Assembly (NCBI RefSeq): GCF_000715075.1 | Contig: NC_134102.1 | Location: forward strand, 108,512,001-108,576,000 | DNA from: Nicotiana tabacum | Taxonomy: Eukaryota; Streptophyta; Magnoliopsida; Solanales; Solanaceae | Direction: 5' to 3' | Length of the DNA stretch: 64,000 nucleotides | Made by a program: the position numbers and the translations under genes | The notes under the pieces: model-generated | Told to the model about the DNA's origin: nothing | Seen by the model: only the letters and a program-made list of their open reading frames with translations | The model's database searches: none | Shown here: in pieces, positions 33,060 through 44,085 of the stretch | Layout: the number at the start of each line of letters is the position of its first letter | Position numbering within the stretch: the stretch's first letter is position 1

Positions 33060-34392
33060 TGTAACGACCCGACCGGTCATTTTGAGCTCTAGCGCGTCGC
33101 TCGGCAGTTTGAGGCCTTGAGTAGCTCCACTTCATGTTTTATGACTTGTACGCATAGTCATAATCGAATTTCGGGAAGTTCAGAGTTGATTCAGATGGAA
33201 AATTCTAATTTCAGAAGCTTTAAGTTGGGAGAATTTAAGGTTTGGCTTTTGAGTAAATGACCTCGGAATCGGGATTTTAAAATTTCAATAGGTTCATATG
33301 ATGATTTCGGACTTGGGCATGTGTTCGGGTTGAGTATCGGGTGATCCGGGAGCATTTCGGCGATTATTAGGGAAAGTTGGCATTTTAAAGGTTTTAGAAT
33401 TTCATAAGTTTTGTATGAAGTGGATTTTGATGTTATCGATGTCCGTTGGAGGTTTCGAGCCTTAGAATAGGTTCGTATCGTGATTTGTGACTTGCACGCA
33501 ATGTTTGGCGTCATTCCGGAATGTCAAAGTATGAATCAGACGTGTTCGTCAAAGTTTGATTGTTGAAGTTTAAAAGATGGATTTCGATCGTCGATTTGCC
33601 ACGGCATTTCTATAGAACACTCTTGTGGATCGGGTCTTGCCTCGACAGTGTCGTGCGTAATATTTGACAAGGAATCAGCGTATCCGTGCGTTTATTTTTT
33701 CCCAATTTGAGTTGTGACGACCTATCTGATGAGGTCCATTTTATATATACTGCGGTTGAGGAGGTAACTGCTAATTGAGAGCTTAAGTTTATCGTTCAGA
33801 GGAGGATTATACTTCGTATTTATATTGGTTTATACCATTTATTTACTCTTCCTCATACTTGTTTACTTCTTACTATACATGATTTATTGGACCACTAGTA
33901 AGTGTCGATGTCGACCCCTCGTCACTACTTCTCCGGGTACGCGTTGATTTACGTACTCATACTACACTTCTGCACTTATTGTGCAGGGTTACATTTCTGG
34001 TCGTCTTTTGGGCGCATAGGAGCAGCTATTGCGGGGACTTTATGGTGAGCTGCATTCTATATTACGATCTGCTTCATGCAGAGTTTCCCTTAGCGTTATT
34101 TATATTCTCCTGTCTAACTTGTATTCCAGACAGATGTTGTATTTTATTATATTTCCTAGTTTATGCTCATGCACTTGTGACACCGAGTTTTGGGGGGTTC
34201 CTATTGGATGTTTAGTATGGTAGTTCACGTAATTATTATCATTTCACCCTGGAATATTCATTTATACTATTTAATTAATGGGAATTATGATCTCAAGTAA
34301 TAAAAATGAGTAATTAAATTGATCAATCACCGTTGGCTTGCCTGACGGTGGCGTTAGGCTCCATCACGACCTATAGTGTATTTTGGGTCATG
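33060..34392 (+). repeat. Family 2 LTR with internal deletion
   Basis: Starts TGTAACGACCCGACCGG at 33060 after the polypurine tract. It is only about 1.33 kb against 2.9 kb for the full LTRs: the middle, including the GC-rich cluster, is missing, with the break near 33607 (TATAGAACACTCTTGTGG). The end is degraded (GGGTCATGCCA) and abuts minus-strand family 2 internal sequence. It still has one unit of the tandem-repeat motif near 33615. Confidence 0.8.
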
Positions 34393-36813
34393 CCATCCGA
34401 GCCTGTAATATTCTCATCAAACTGAATCGCAACCTCGATCCTTGAATTCAAATTCCACACCACTCACTGCCCCTATAATGCTATTACATGAGGGTACAAT
34501 AACTTCATCATAAATCCTGAAACACTAGTAGAATAAACAATTCATTGGCTAGAAACCTTTCATTTAACTCATTTCAGACGAAGAATCGCAACACACAACC
34601 AACTTCCCATAACTGTATAGAACATAAACCTAAATTGTGGCCTAAACCACCATAACTCTTTCGGGGCCCATTTACACATAACATAACCATCCGAATCAAA
34701 TACCTCCAAATTAGTCAAATTGCGGAGACTGCCAAGCCCACAAGTTTAGCCACGAAACACCCGCATGGCCTTATTGCACCAAAGGAACCGATCATCTTCT
34801 TAACCATATTGATCGAAACCACTACTAACTGACTCAACTTCTTCCGATTTATGCTTGACTTGCCTCCGCAGTAATACCTCTTTTCAAACACATAACGGAC
34901 CTCAATCGACACTCACCCCGAGTGACCCCAAACCACAAGACCACACCGCCTTAGCACCCATAAGCATTTCATACTCTCCTCATACTCAGCATTAACTCCA
35001 ACTGATACACCCATAAACCCATTATGCGAAACCAAAGTCGTTTCTCCCATTTCTCCAATACTGCAGCGCAAACTTGATGATAACATAGAATTTTCCCAAG
35101 TATCCTTCACACTCTACTAAAAAACCCAGTCCTCAGCCACATGACGAACCCAAAATTCTTAGGCACCGCACTTTAAATTTGGAATCAACTAGAACCATTA
35201 TTGAGAGTCGCCCACTCTAGTTCAATCCCGATTATTTAACCAAACCACTAGTGCTCCGTTAGCACATGAGCACTCCAATGAAGCAACCAGATGAATACTT
35301 TCCCTTGTACATCACATCTATCAAATTTGCTGCTCAAATTACCCCTGATTTCTTCTTCCTTTAGTAATAACTAATCCACTAACGTACCGATAACCCGAAA
35401 CTGCAAAGGCACTTCACCACGTTATCCAATCATAGATGGTAGGCTCCCTCATTTAGCTTTAAGCCACAATCACATAAATCCAGAGCCCACAATGACTCCT
35501 CCTCCTCAGTTACCATGATCTCGCACTGTTGCTCAGCCAAATTTCTCATAGGTTCTTGTTGCACTGATCATAACACATCCCGCATTATCAGCCACAGTCG
35601 CACACTCGGCCTCCTAAAAGTTGTACCATCTTCTTCAAGCGATATAAGATCACATCACAGTACATGCATCCCATTGGATAGAAAACATAACTCTTTATAG
35701 GAACTTAATCAGGAGTCATGCAACCCCTAACCTTCTCATAGGAAATAGCCCACCTGTGTAACCTCATACCGATATCCTCCAACGGCATATCCATAACCAC
35801 GTCCATTATGAAATCAGTTGATTCTCCTAGGTCTACACTCATCCACCAGATGCAAGAGTCCGTTCATCCCATTAGCATCAGTTGAAGGTCTAACAATACG
35901 TTCCAAAACTCAAAGTCATGTTGCATCCCAAAACGATAATCAAGCTTTCACATCCCTAACATTCCAAGCTAACTCTTCCCGTCACATTCAAACATCCTAA
36001 GCAAACTACTCGATCTATGCTGCTTGCACTTGAACTGCTAACAACTCATCTACCGCGATACATAACCCTTTATGTCATTCCTCACCCTTCGCTACTAAAA
36101 TACTGCCTCAAATCATAATCCATCTCTGTAGCATCCAAACTAATGAATTTCCACCAACTCCAAGCCTCCATAAATATCATCTTTATTGAGACATCAACAA
36201 TAGAAACACTGATTTGAACTCAAAGTTGCCACACACTGCCATCTATGATACCCGCTTCTTAGGTACTGTTTCACAACACCCTGCCCTGAAGGCAAACCAA
36301 TTAAGACCAACACACCAACGAGCCTAAATGTGGTCAAACAAGGAAGATGACACCACATCACAAACAAGAATTCTACCAAGTTCAAAAATATCCAATCTCG
36401 CTACTCCGTCAACCAAATACTGAACATCCATAGTCTGATTGTCTCTCCTCCGCTGGAAGTAAATGCTGAATCTCTAAACCATGAACCAAAAAATCCTCCT
36501 CTTGGGACATTCACTGTCATGACATGTAAATATGCACCCGACCATTCACACTAGCACTGCACGATAACAACGCATGAACATCACAATACATTGTGCATAG
36601 CCTCGAAACCATAGGCAACTCTAACACTGGGCTGAAATGACAGAACACCCATCTACAAAGCGATGATAATAGTCCGCCTGAATACGCGGGGAAAAACATC
36701 TTGCGCCATATCTGTAGCACCACTACAACTCCTCGATTCCCAATTGATAACAAGTGCTCAACATCGTATAAGAATGAGTAGGAAAGAAATGAAGACATAA
36801 GCTTCAATGAAAT
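34393..36813 (-). mobile_element. Family 2 internal region, 5' half, inverted (copy 2)
   Basis: Read on the minus strand from 36813 leftwards it follows copy 1 from about 28850 to about 31370, for example TTATCAATTGGGAATCGAGG near 36750 against 28900. The primer-binding site is missing: LTR sequence ends at 36814 and internal sequence starts directly. The 3' half is absent here because the plus-strand LTR ending at 34392 takes its place. It forms an inverted repeat with 28676-31370. No intact coding region. Confidence 0.8.
35760..36700 (-). pseudogene. pol: Decayed RNase H and integrase remnant (inverted copy)
   Basis: The minus-strand counterpart of 28930-29890. For example the minus strand reads GGCTATGCACAATG near 36590 and TTTAGAGATTCAGCATTTA near 36465, both matching copy 1. 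It has too many stops and shifts to be called a gene; it is identified by DNA similarity to copies 1 and 3. Confidence 0.6.
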
Positions 36814-37232
36814 TGTCACGACCCAAAATTCACTATGGGCCGTGATGGCGCCTTACGTCATCGTTAAAAAAGCCAACACTTAATTATTTATTTTTTTATT
36901 TTTAAAATCATGAATCTTATTTAGATAGAGAGGCCAGTGCATTAAAATAATTCATAGTTATGTATAGTTTAATTAAAATAATAAGTAAAAGTGTATCAAT
37001 ATAAAATAATCCATGAACAAATTCTAGAATAACCCCAAAACCCGGTGTCACAAGTGCATGAGCATCTACTAGAAGGTACAATAACAATACAATATCTGCC
37101 TGGAATACAAGTTAGACAGGAAAATATAAATAATTCTGATGGAGATTCTGTATGTTGCGGGTTGTAACATGGGATGCAGCTCACCGTAAGGTCTCCACAA
37201 TAGCAGTGTCTTTGCACCCAAAAGTCCAACAG

Positions 37233-37234
<2 letters not shown>

Positions 37235-37301
<67 letters not shown>
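37235..37301. repeat. TA microsatellite followed by short CA run
   Basis: About 61 bp of uninterrupted TA repeats, then CACACAC. It lies inside the minus-strand family 2 LTR; sister LTRs lack it at this position. Confidence 0.95.
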
Positions 37302-37302
<1 letters not shown>

Positions 37303-37556
37303 CTGCACAATAAGTACAGAAGTGTAGCATGAGTACGTAAATCAACGCGTACCTAGTAAGTATCTAGCCTAACCCCGGAGAAGTAGTGAAGAGGGGTCGA
37401 CATCGACACTTACTAATGGTCCAATAAATCAAGTACAGTAGAAGGTAAACAAGTATGAGTCATGGTAAATAAACAGCGTAAGAAAATATAGGTACGTGGT
37501 ACGATCCTCCTCTGAACGGTAAACACTAGCTCTCAATTATCGAATACCTCCTCAAC

Positions 37557-37559
<3 letters not shown>

Positions 37560-37633
<74 letters not shown>
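37560..37633. repeat. TA microsatellite
   Basis: About 74 bp of perfect TA repeats. In sister LTRs the same place reads TTTTATATATACT (28035, 33743), so it probably grew from a short seed by slippage. Confidence 0.95.
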
Positions 37634-37636
<3 letters not shown>

Positions 37637-37721
37637 ACGGTCCCCACCAGATAGGTTGTCATAATTCAAATCAGGACAACTCATGGGTACACTGGCTTCT
37701 TGTCAAATATTATGCACGATT

Positions 37722-38030
37722 CTGCTGAGGCGGCGGCCCGATCCCATAAGAGTGTTTCATGAAGTTTCCGAGGCAAACGACCCGATCCCATAAGAGTATT
37801 TTATAGAAATGCCGAGGCGAACGGCTCGATAGCATAAGAATATGATACATGATAATGTCGAGGCGAACAGACTGATCCCATAAGAATATGATACTGCCGA
37901 GGCGAACGGCTCGATCCCATAAGAGTGTTACAATATCCCGCCGAGGCGAACGACCCAATCTCATAAGAGTGTGGTACATAATCCTGCTGAGGTAAACGGC
38001 TTGATCCCATTAGAATAAGAAGCTTTAACG
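37722..38030 (-). repeat. Tandem array of about 7 units of 39-46 bp in LTR
   Basis: Units share GAGGCGAACGACCCGATCCC followed by ATAAGAGT. Starts fall near 37724, 37769, 37812, 37858, 37897, 37942 and 37986. Other family 2 LTRs have between one unit (27912, 33615) and about ten (42683-43105). Confidence 0.88.
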
Positions 38031-39974
38031 GTTCCTTGACCCCACTCACAAATATACATGTGAGGTATGAAATTTAAAGAAGCTTTTCGATGAAAATGCA
38101 CAACGCAAGAGAAATTCGTAAGGGAAGCACGATTATTCTGTGGCTAATCAAGTAGCTCGTCAAACCTCTTACAATAATGAGTCCATCACTCTATGCAAGC
38201 CTAGTTTCAAGTCGTAACAGAAATCAAGTAACTAAGCAGGCATGATTAACTCAACTAGTACAAATAAAGCATAGCGTGAATCCTAGTCTACCCGAACATA
38301 ATCAGGAATTCTAGCATGCGCACGGACGCTCGTCACCTTATAAGTGCATAGCTCCAACAACATGTAGCATATAACAAGAATACCACCTACGGGGTAATTA
38401 CCCCCTCACAAGGTTAGACAGGAAACTTACCTCGCTCCGAAATTCGACAACTAGCTCCAACGCCTCTCTAACACCTCCAACTGATGCCCGTCGATCCAAA
38501 ACTAATCAAACAATGTGCAAATAAATCAAAACATCCCCTAATGCGTTTAATTTAACAATTTATAATGATTCCCAGCTCCGCTCGAAAAGTCAACAAAGTT
38601 AACCCTCGGGCCCCCGTGCCCGGATTCCAAAATTTTTCGAAGATAAACATTACACATAGCATTACGAACTCAAATATATAATTTATTCCTAATTTAATTT
38701 CCAAAATGGTGGTCAAAATCCAAAATTATCAAATTATAGGTCTCCTACCAAAATCCCACAATTTCCACTCATTTCCATGTTTAAATCCTTATGGAATCCA
38801 TGAATTTAACTTACAATAGGTGGGAGTAACTTACCTCGTGCTGCTTGAAGAAAATCATCTCAAAAGAGATCCCCAAATTCAGCCATCCAAGTGAAAAATG
38901 AGAGATAAGTCTTGATTTAAAACACCCCTCTATCCAGCGATATTTCAAATATGCGGACACATAGCCATTTCTGCGGCTCCGTACCTGCGAAAATATCCAT
39001 CGCATGTGCGGTTCCCTCTAAGCCCAGGATAATCTGCTTCTGCAGACCACTTCTGTTCCTCTGTGACCGCTTCTGTGGTCAAACCTCGCTCTTGCGCACT
39101 CGCACATGCGGAGCCCTCCCACTTCTGCGACTTCAGCTTGCCCAGCTCGTTTCCGCTTATGCGAAAAATTCTTCGCATATGTGGAAATATTCTCGCATCT
39201 GTGGCCTTCCCAGATCCAGTCCAAATGTCGCTTCTGCGACCAAAGTGCCGCACCCGCGGTCTCTAACCTGCGGCCATAATTCTCGCAGGTGAGATTACAC
39301 CAGAAGCCTTAAGCTTTAGAAATTCTTTAAGTCTAAAATTCGATCCGATTTGCACCCGTGGCCCTGGGGCCCCAACCAACCATACCAACGCATCCTAAAA
39401 CATGATATGAACTTAGCTGAAGCATCAAACTATGCCAAACAACATCAAAACTATGAATCGACAATCGAAACCTTTCTTTAAACTTTCAAACTTTTGAACT
39501 CCGCCGAATGCGTCCGAATTATGCTTAAACATCCTGGAATGACGCCAAACTTTATGTGCAAGTCATATATCACATTACAAACCTATTCCAAGCCTCTAAA
39601 CCCCAAACAGACATCGATAACACCAAAATTCACTTTAAAACAAACTTAAGAAATTCTTAAACTTTCAAAAATGCCAACCTTCCATAATAGGCGCCGAAAT
39701 GCTCTCGGACCACCCGATACTCAATCCAAACATACGCCCAAGTCCGAAATCATCATACGAACCTATTGGAACATTCAAATCCCAATTTCGAGGTCGTTTA
39801 CTCAAAATTCAAACCTTGGTCAACTCTTCCAACTTAAAGCTTCCGAATTGAGAATTTTCCATCTGAATCAACTCCAAACTTCCCGAAATCTTCCATACAT
39901 GAAGTGAAGCTACTCAAGGCCTCAAACCGCAGAATGATGCGCTAGAGATCAAAATGACCGGTCGGGTCATTACA

Positions 39975-41494
39975 TTCTCTCCCACTTAAACATACGTTCG
40001 TCTTCGACCATGCTAAGAACTGCTCTGGAGTTGCCCCAAAATCACTATTCAATACCTTGTGCACCTACACGTTCCCCCACAACCCACGTGAGCACCTTCG
40101 CTCGAGCTAGACTGAAGATCCTCCCTTTTTTATTTTAGCCAACAAGCCTTAGGACAAAATTCCAACCTCCAATTTATCTACAAGACCTGATTCTAACATA
40201 CGAACACCGTATCAATCTCCACACGCTGAATCCACACATGATCATGCACCCATGCAGACATCACACAATGCACCGCATAACTTCTTTGCCCATGATAACC
40301 TCTTCCAAGCACAACTGCTCCAAATTCACTGACTCGGTGACCTTAGTATACCTCATAACACATATAAACCTAGTCTCAACCCTCACAATACTACAAGAAA
40401 GAAAGAAATGCACAGGAACTCGTAATCACTCGTCAAATAATTAACTCACGGAGTTTTTCTATTTGGCAAGAACTGTTACTTCATTCTGAATAGAATAGTG
40501 ACATTCTCTCTTTAATATACCTTACATAAACTCGATTTTACCAATTTCAAGTCCAATAACCTCGTTCACCCAATACAAGCTGCTCAGTCAAAAAGCCACC
40601 TCAAACATTGACTAAAATCTCATATGATGCAATTAATGCGCCAATAAGCTACAATTCAAATATGAATCATAAGGAAGAACGGACTCTAGCAAAGAACCAT
40701 CCAGCCCATATAACGAATAAAACGGCCGAACAGGTGCCATGAACCTATCTCAAAGATGAGAAACAAGGCACACAATTAAGTATAAGGATCCAATTGATCC
40801 AAAAACACACCCATGGCGGCGTGCCACTTGATCCACACATAACAATAAATAAGGAAATACCCATCAAGCAATAATGCTTATACTATGAAATACCCGAATA
40901 TCGACCACAAGCACGCCAAGTGCAAAAATACAACCCTCGGGAGACGGATAGTGCCATGAGCTACAAAACTCGAGCTCGACTAAGGTGCAATAATGATAAG
41001 ATACACAGAACCACAACACACGTGCGAATAATCAAGTTGTTTCATAACCCACATGGCATATTAGAGTATTACAGAGAATAGCTAACAACGCTAGTGGACC
41101 TCAAGCCGATTTTGATCATCCCATACTGGGCCAATAACCTTTCAAGGATCCACAATGACCATATTCATGACATATAAAAGCAGTCGTCAAATACGGAACA
41201 AACTCCCACAACCCACAACCAAAGGAATAGAGCGCCTCTCAATCATAACTTTTCCCGTTTGTGACAGTACCAAAATCTCCATAACTGTGTTAAATCTCTA
41301 ACAATCGAATGACTAACACATCACACTTATACGATCTTCCCGTGGGATATACTCCCACAACCTTCCACACCAGGTAGTAAATTATGAACCTTAATGGCCA
41401 TCGACCATGCTATTTCTATAATACAGGCCAAACATCCATATTTCAATACCCAACACTCCTACCACAAAACATACCATCCTCTGGCCGCCTGAAA
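39975..41494 (-). mobile_element. Family 2 internal region, 3' half (copy 2b)
   Basis: From the polypurine tract at 39975-39988 rightwards, read on the minus strand, it matches copy 1 from its 3' end back to about 31540 (for example CCCGTGGGATATACTCCCAC near 41339). It is non-coding in all copies. At about 41494 it is fused to the first 230 bp of an LTR. With 41728-41890 this makes an element that keeps only the two extremes of the internal region. Confidence 0.75.
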
Positions 41495-41727
41495 ATTGGA
41501 ACCTTCAAATCCCGATTCCGAGGTCGTTTACTCAAAAGTCAAACCTTGGTCAACTCTTCCAACTTAATGCTTCCGAATTGAGAATTTTCCATCAGAATCA
41601 ACTCTGAACTCCCCAAAATTCAACTCCGACCACGAGTACAAGTCATAATACATGAAGAGATGCCACTCAAGGACTCAAACTGCCGAACGAAGTTCTAGAG
41701 CTCAAAACGACCGGTCGGGTCGTTACA
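41495..41727 (-). repeat. LTR start fragment inside a family 2 element
   Basis: Begins TGTAACGACCCGACCGG at 41727 on the minus strand and follows the LTR for about 230 bp (compare 39974 down to about 39755), then switches to internal sequence. No polypurine tract precedes it. Confidence 0.78.
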
Positions 41728-41890
41728 AAAATCAAATCGTACGATAAGGAAATCAAGAAGGGAAGTTCTTCTAATAACCCTGTAGCTTCTCGAAGATAAG
41801 TACAAACGTCTCTGTACTGATACGCAAGACTCTACTCGACTTTCTCATGACTCGTGAGACCTAAGTAAACCTAGCGCTCTGATACCATGC
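41728..41890 (-). other. Primer-binding site and truncated leader
   Basis: TGGTATCAGAGC at 41887-41876 on the minus strand is a perfect initiator tRNA-Met site, three bases from the LTR end at 41891. About 150 bp of leader follow (matching 46982-47135) before the sequence runs into an LTR start at 41727. Confidence 0.85.
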
Positions 41891-43510
41891 TGTCACGCTC
41901 CAAAACCCATTATAGGTCATGATGGCACCCAACGTCGCCGTTAGGCAAGGCAACGGTGAACTACAAACTTAATTATTTATTTTATTATTTTTGAAATCAT
42001 AAATCTTATTAGATAGGGAAATTAATGCATTAAAAATCGTAGATACGTACAATTTAAATGAAATATGACGTAAGAGTGTGTCACTGGTAAGAAAAACCAT
42101 AAACAAATTCTAGAACATCCTAAAATACGGTGTCACAAGTGCATGAACATCTACTGGAAAGTACAATAACAATACAATATCTGTTTGGAACACAAGATAG
42201 ACATGATAAAGTACATAATTATGATTGAGACTTTGTGTGTTACGAATCGTAGCATGGAATGCAGCATACCATAAAGTCCTCTCAACAGTTTCTCCTACGC
42301 GCCCAAATGACCACTAAATGAACCTGTCAGATCCTGCACATTTACTGCAGCAGTGTAACATAAGTACGTAAATCAATGCGTACTCAGTAAGTATCTAGCC
42401 TAACCCCGAAGAGGTAGTGACGAGGGGTCGACATTAACACTTACTAGTGGTCCAGTAAATCAAATATAATAAAGTAGACAAGTATGAAACATGGTAAATA
42501 AACAATGAGAACAAATATAGGCAAATAGTACGGTCTACAGCTGAACAGTGAACACAAAGTCCTCAATTATCGGATACCTCCTCAAATGGAATACGTAATG
42601 GTCAATACCAAACCAACAGTCACATGCCATGTCAGAAAAATCATGAGTATGCGGACTCCTTATCAAATATTTTGCACGATTTTGCCGAGGCGAGCGGCCC
42701 GATCCCAAATGAGGGTTTCATAGAACTGCCGAGGTGAATGATCCAATCCCATAAGAATATGTTACTCTGCCAAGGCGAACGACTGGATCCCATAAGAGTG
42801 TTTCATAGAACTTCCTAGGTGAATGACCCGATCCCATAAGAATATGTTACTTTATCGAGGCGAATGACCTGATCCCACAAAAATATGTTACTCTGTCGAG
42901 GCGAACGACTCGATCCCATAAGAGTATGTTATATGATATCACCGAGGCGAACAACCCGATCCCAAAAGAGTGTGTTACATGATACCGTCGAGGCGAATGA
43001 CCCGGACCCATAAGAGTGTATTACATGATATTGCCAAGGCGAACGACCCAATCCCATAAGAGTATTGCTGAGGCATTTAACCGATCCCATTAGAATATGA
43101 AATATTGATGGGTCACTAACCCCACTCACGAATATACTATGTGAGTTATAAAATTCAAGAAAAACTATCGGACGAATACGCACAACACGGAAGAAATTCG
43201 TAAAGGAAAGTACAATTTCAACGGCTAATCAAGTAGCTCGTAACGTATCTAAAATAGCAACTCCAATACTCTACGCGAGTCTAGAATTACGCTAAATGGA
43301 AATTAAAGCACTTAAATAGGCAAGAATAACTCAAATAGTACAATTAAAGCATGGTGTGAGTCTAAATCTACCCGGACATAATAAGAAATTCTAGCATATG
43401 AAGGAACACTCATCACCTCATACGTGCGTAGCTCCCACAGCATGTAGCACATAATAAACATAACACTTACGTGGTAAATTCCCCATAAAAAAGTTAGATA
43501 GGAGACTTAC
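41891..43510 (-). repeat. Family 2 5' LTR, minus strand, interrupted by an insertion
   Basis: Its 3' end (GTGACA) is at 41891 beside the primer-binding site. It runs rightwards to 43510, where a plus-strand family 2 array is inserted, and resumes at 54179. It contains a tandem array of about ten units. The GGTGACGAG core is mutated here (CATCACC at 43411). Confidence 0.85.
42683..43105 (-). repeat. Tandem array of about 10 units of 37-46 bp in LTR
   Basis: Same unit as 37722-38030 (CGAGGCGAAYGACCCGATCC core). The units alternate between types ending in GAGTGTTTCATAGAAC and GAATATGTTACTC, which suggests some expansion by two-unit blocks. Confidence 0.88.
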
Positions 43511-44085
43511 TGTAACGACCCGACCAGTCGTTTTGAGATCTGGCGCATCGTTCGGCCATTTGAGGCCTTGAGTAGTTTCACTTCAGGTGTTATAACTTGT
43601 ACGTGTGGTCAGAATTTAATTTTGGGAAGTTCGGAGTTGGTTTGGAAAGAAAATTTTAAATTAGGAAGCTTTAAGTTAGAGGATTGGAATCAGGCTTATA
43701 GGTGTTATGAGCTATGCTTCGGGCGTCGGGTCAGTGAAGTTTCAGCTGTTGTGCTTGGAAGAGGTTGCCTTTGGCAAACGAGTTATGCGGTGCATTTTGT
43801 GATTTCAGCCTGGGTGCATGATTATGTGTGGATTCAACATGTAGAGATATGCACTGTGTTCGTGTGTTAGAATCAGGTCTTGTAAAGAAATTCAGAAGTT
43901 GAATTTGGTTTTAAAGCTTGTTAGCTAAGGTTATATGGAATATTTTTGGTCTGGTTCGAGCTAATTTGTTCAACTGGATTGTGGTAGAACGGGTAGGTGC
44001 ACGAGGTGTTAAACATTGATTATGGACACCTCCAGAGCTGTTCTTAGCACGTTCGAGGATGAACATATGTTTAAGTGGGAGAGAA

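Larger units (their letters stand above)
36814..39974 (-). repeat. Complete family 2 LTR, minus strand (about 3.16 kb)
   Basis: Starts at 39974 (TGTAATGACCCGACCGG) after a polypurine tract at 39975-39988 and ends at 36814 (TCGTGACA). It is longer than the plus-strand copies because of two TA microsatellites and a seven-unit tandem array. It contains a GC-rich motif cluster at 38945-39295, the GGTGACGAG core at about 38329-38337, and the splice-donor-like GAGGTAAGT near 38424-38432. Open frames in the GC cluster and the YIYI-type frame over the TA run are artefacts. Confidence 0.88.

Noticed and set aside
36996..37310. Frame with YIYIYI run, resembling a membrane protein
   Set aside because: Translation of the TA microsatellite inside an LTR.
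37722..38030. Possible CRISPR-like array (also 16967-17315, 20826-21062, 42683-43105)
   Set aside because: The repeats are imperfect, adjacent without unique spacers of constant length, and lie within plant LTRs; they are tandem minisatellites.
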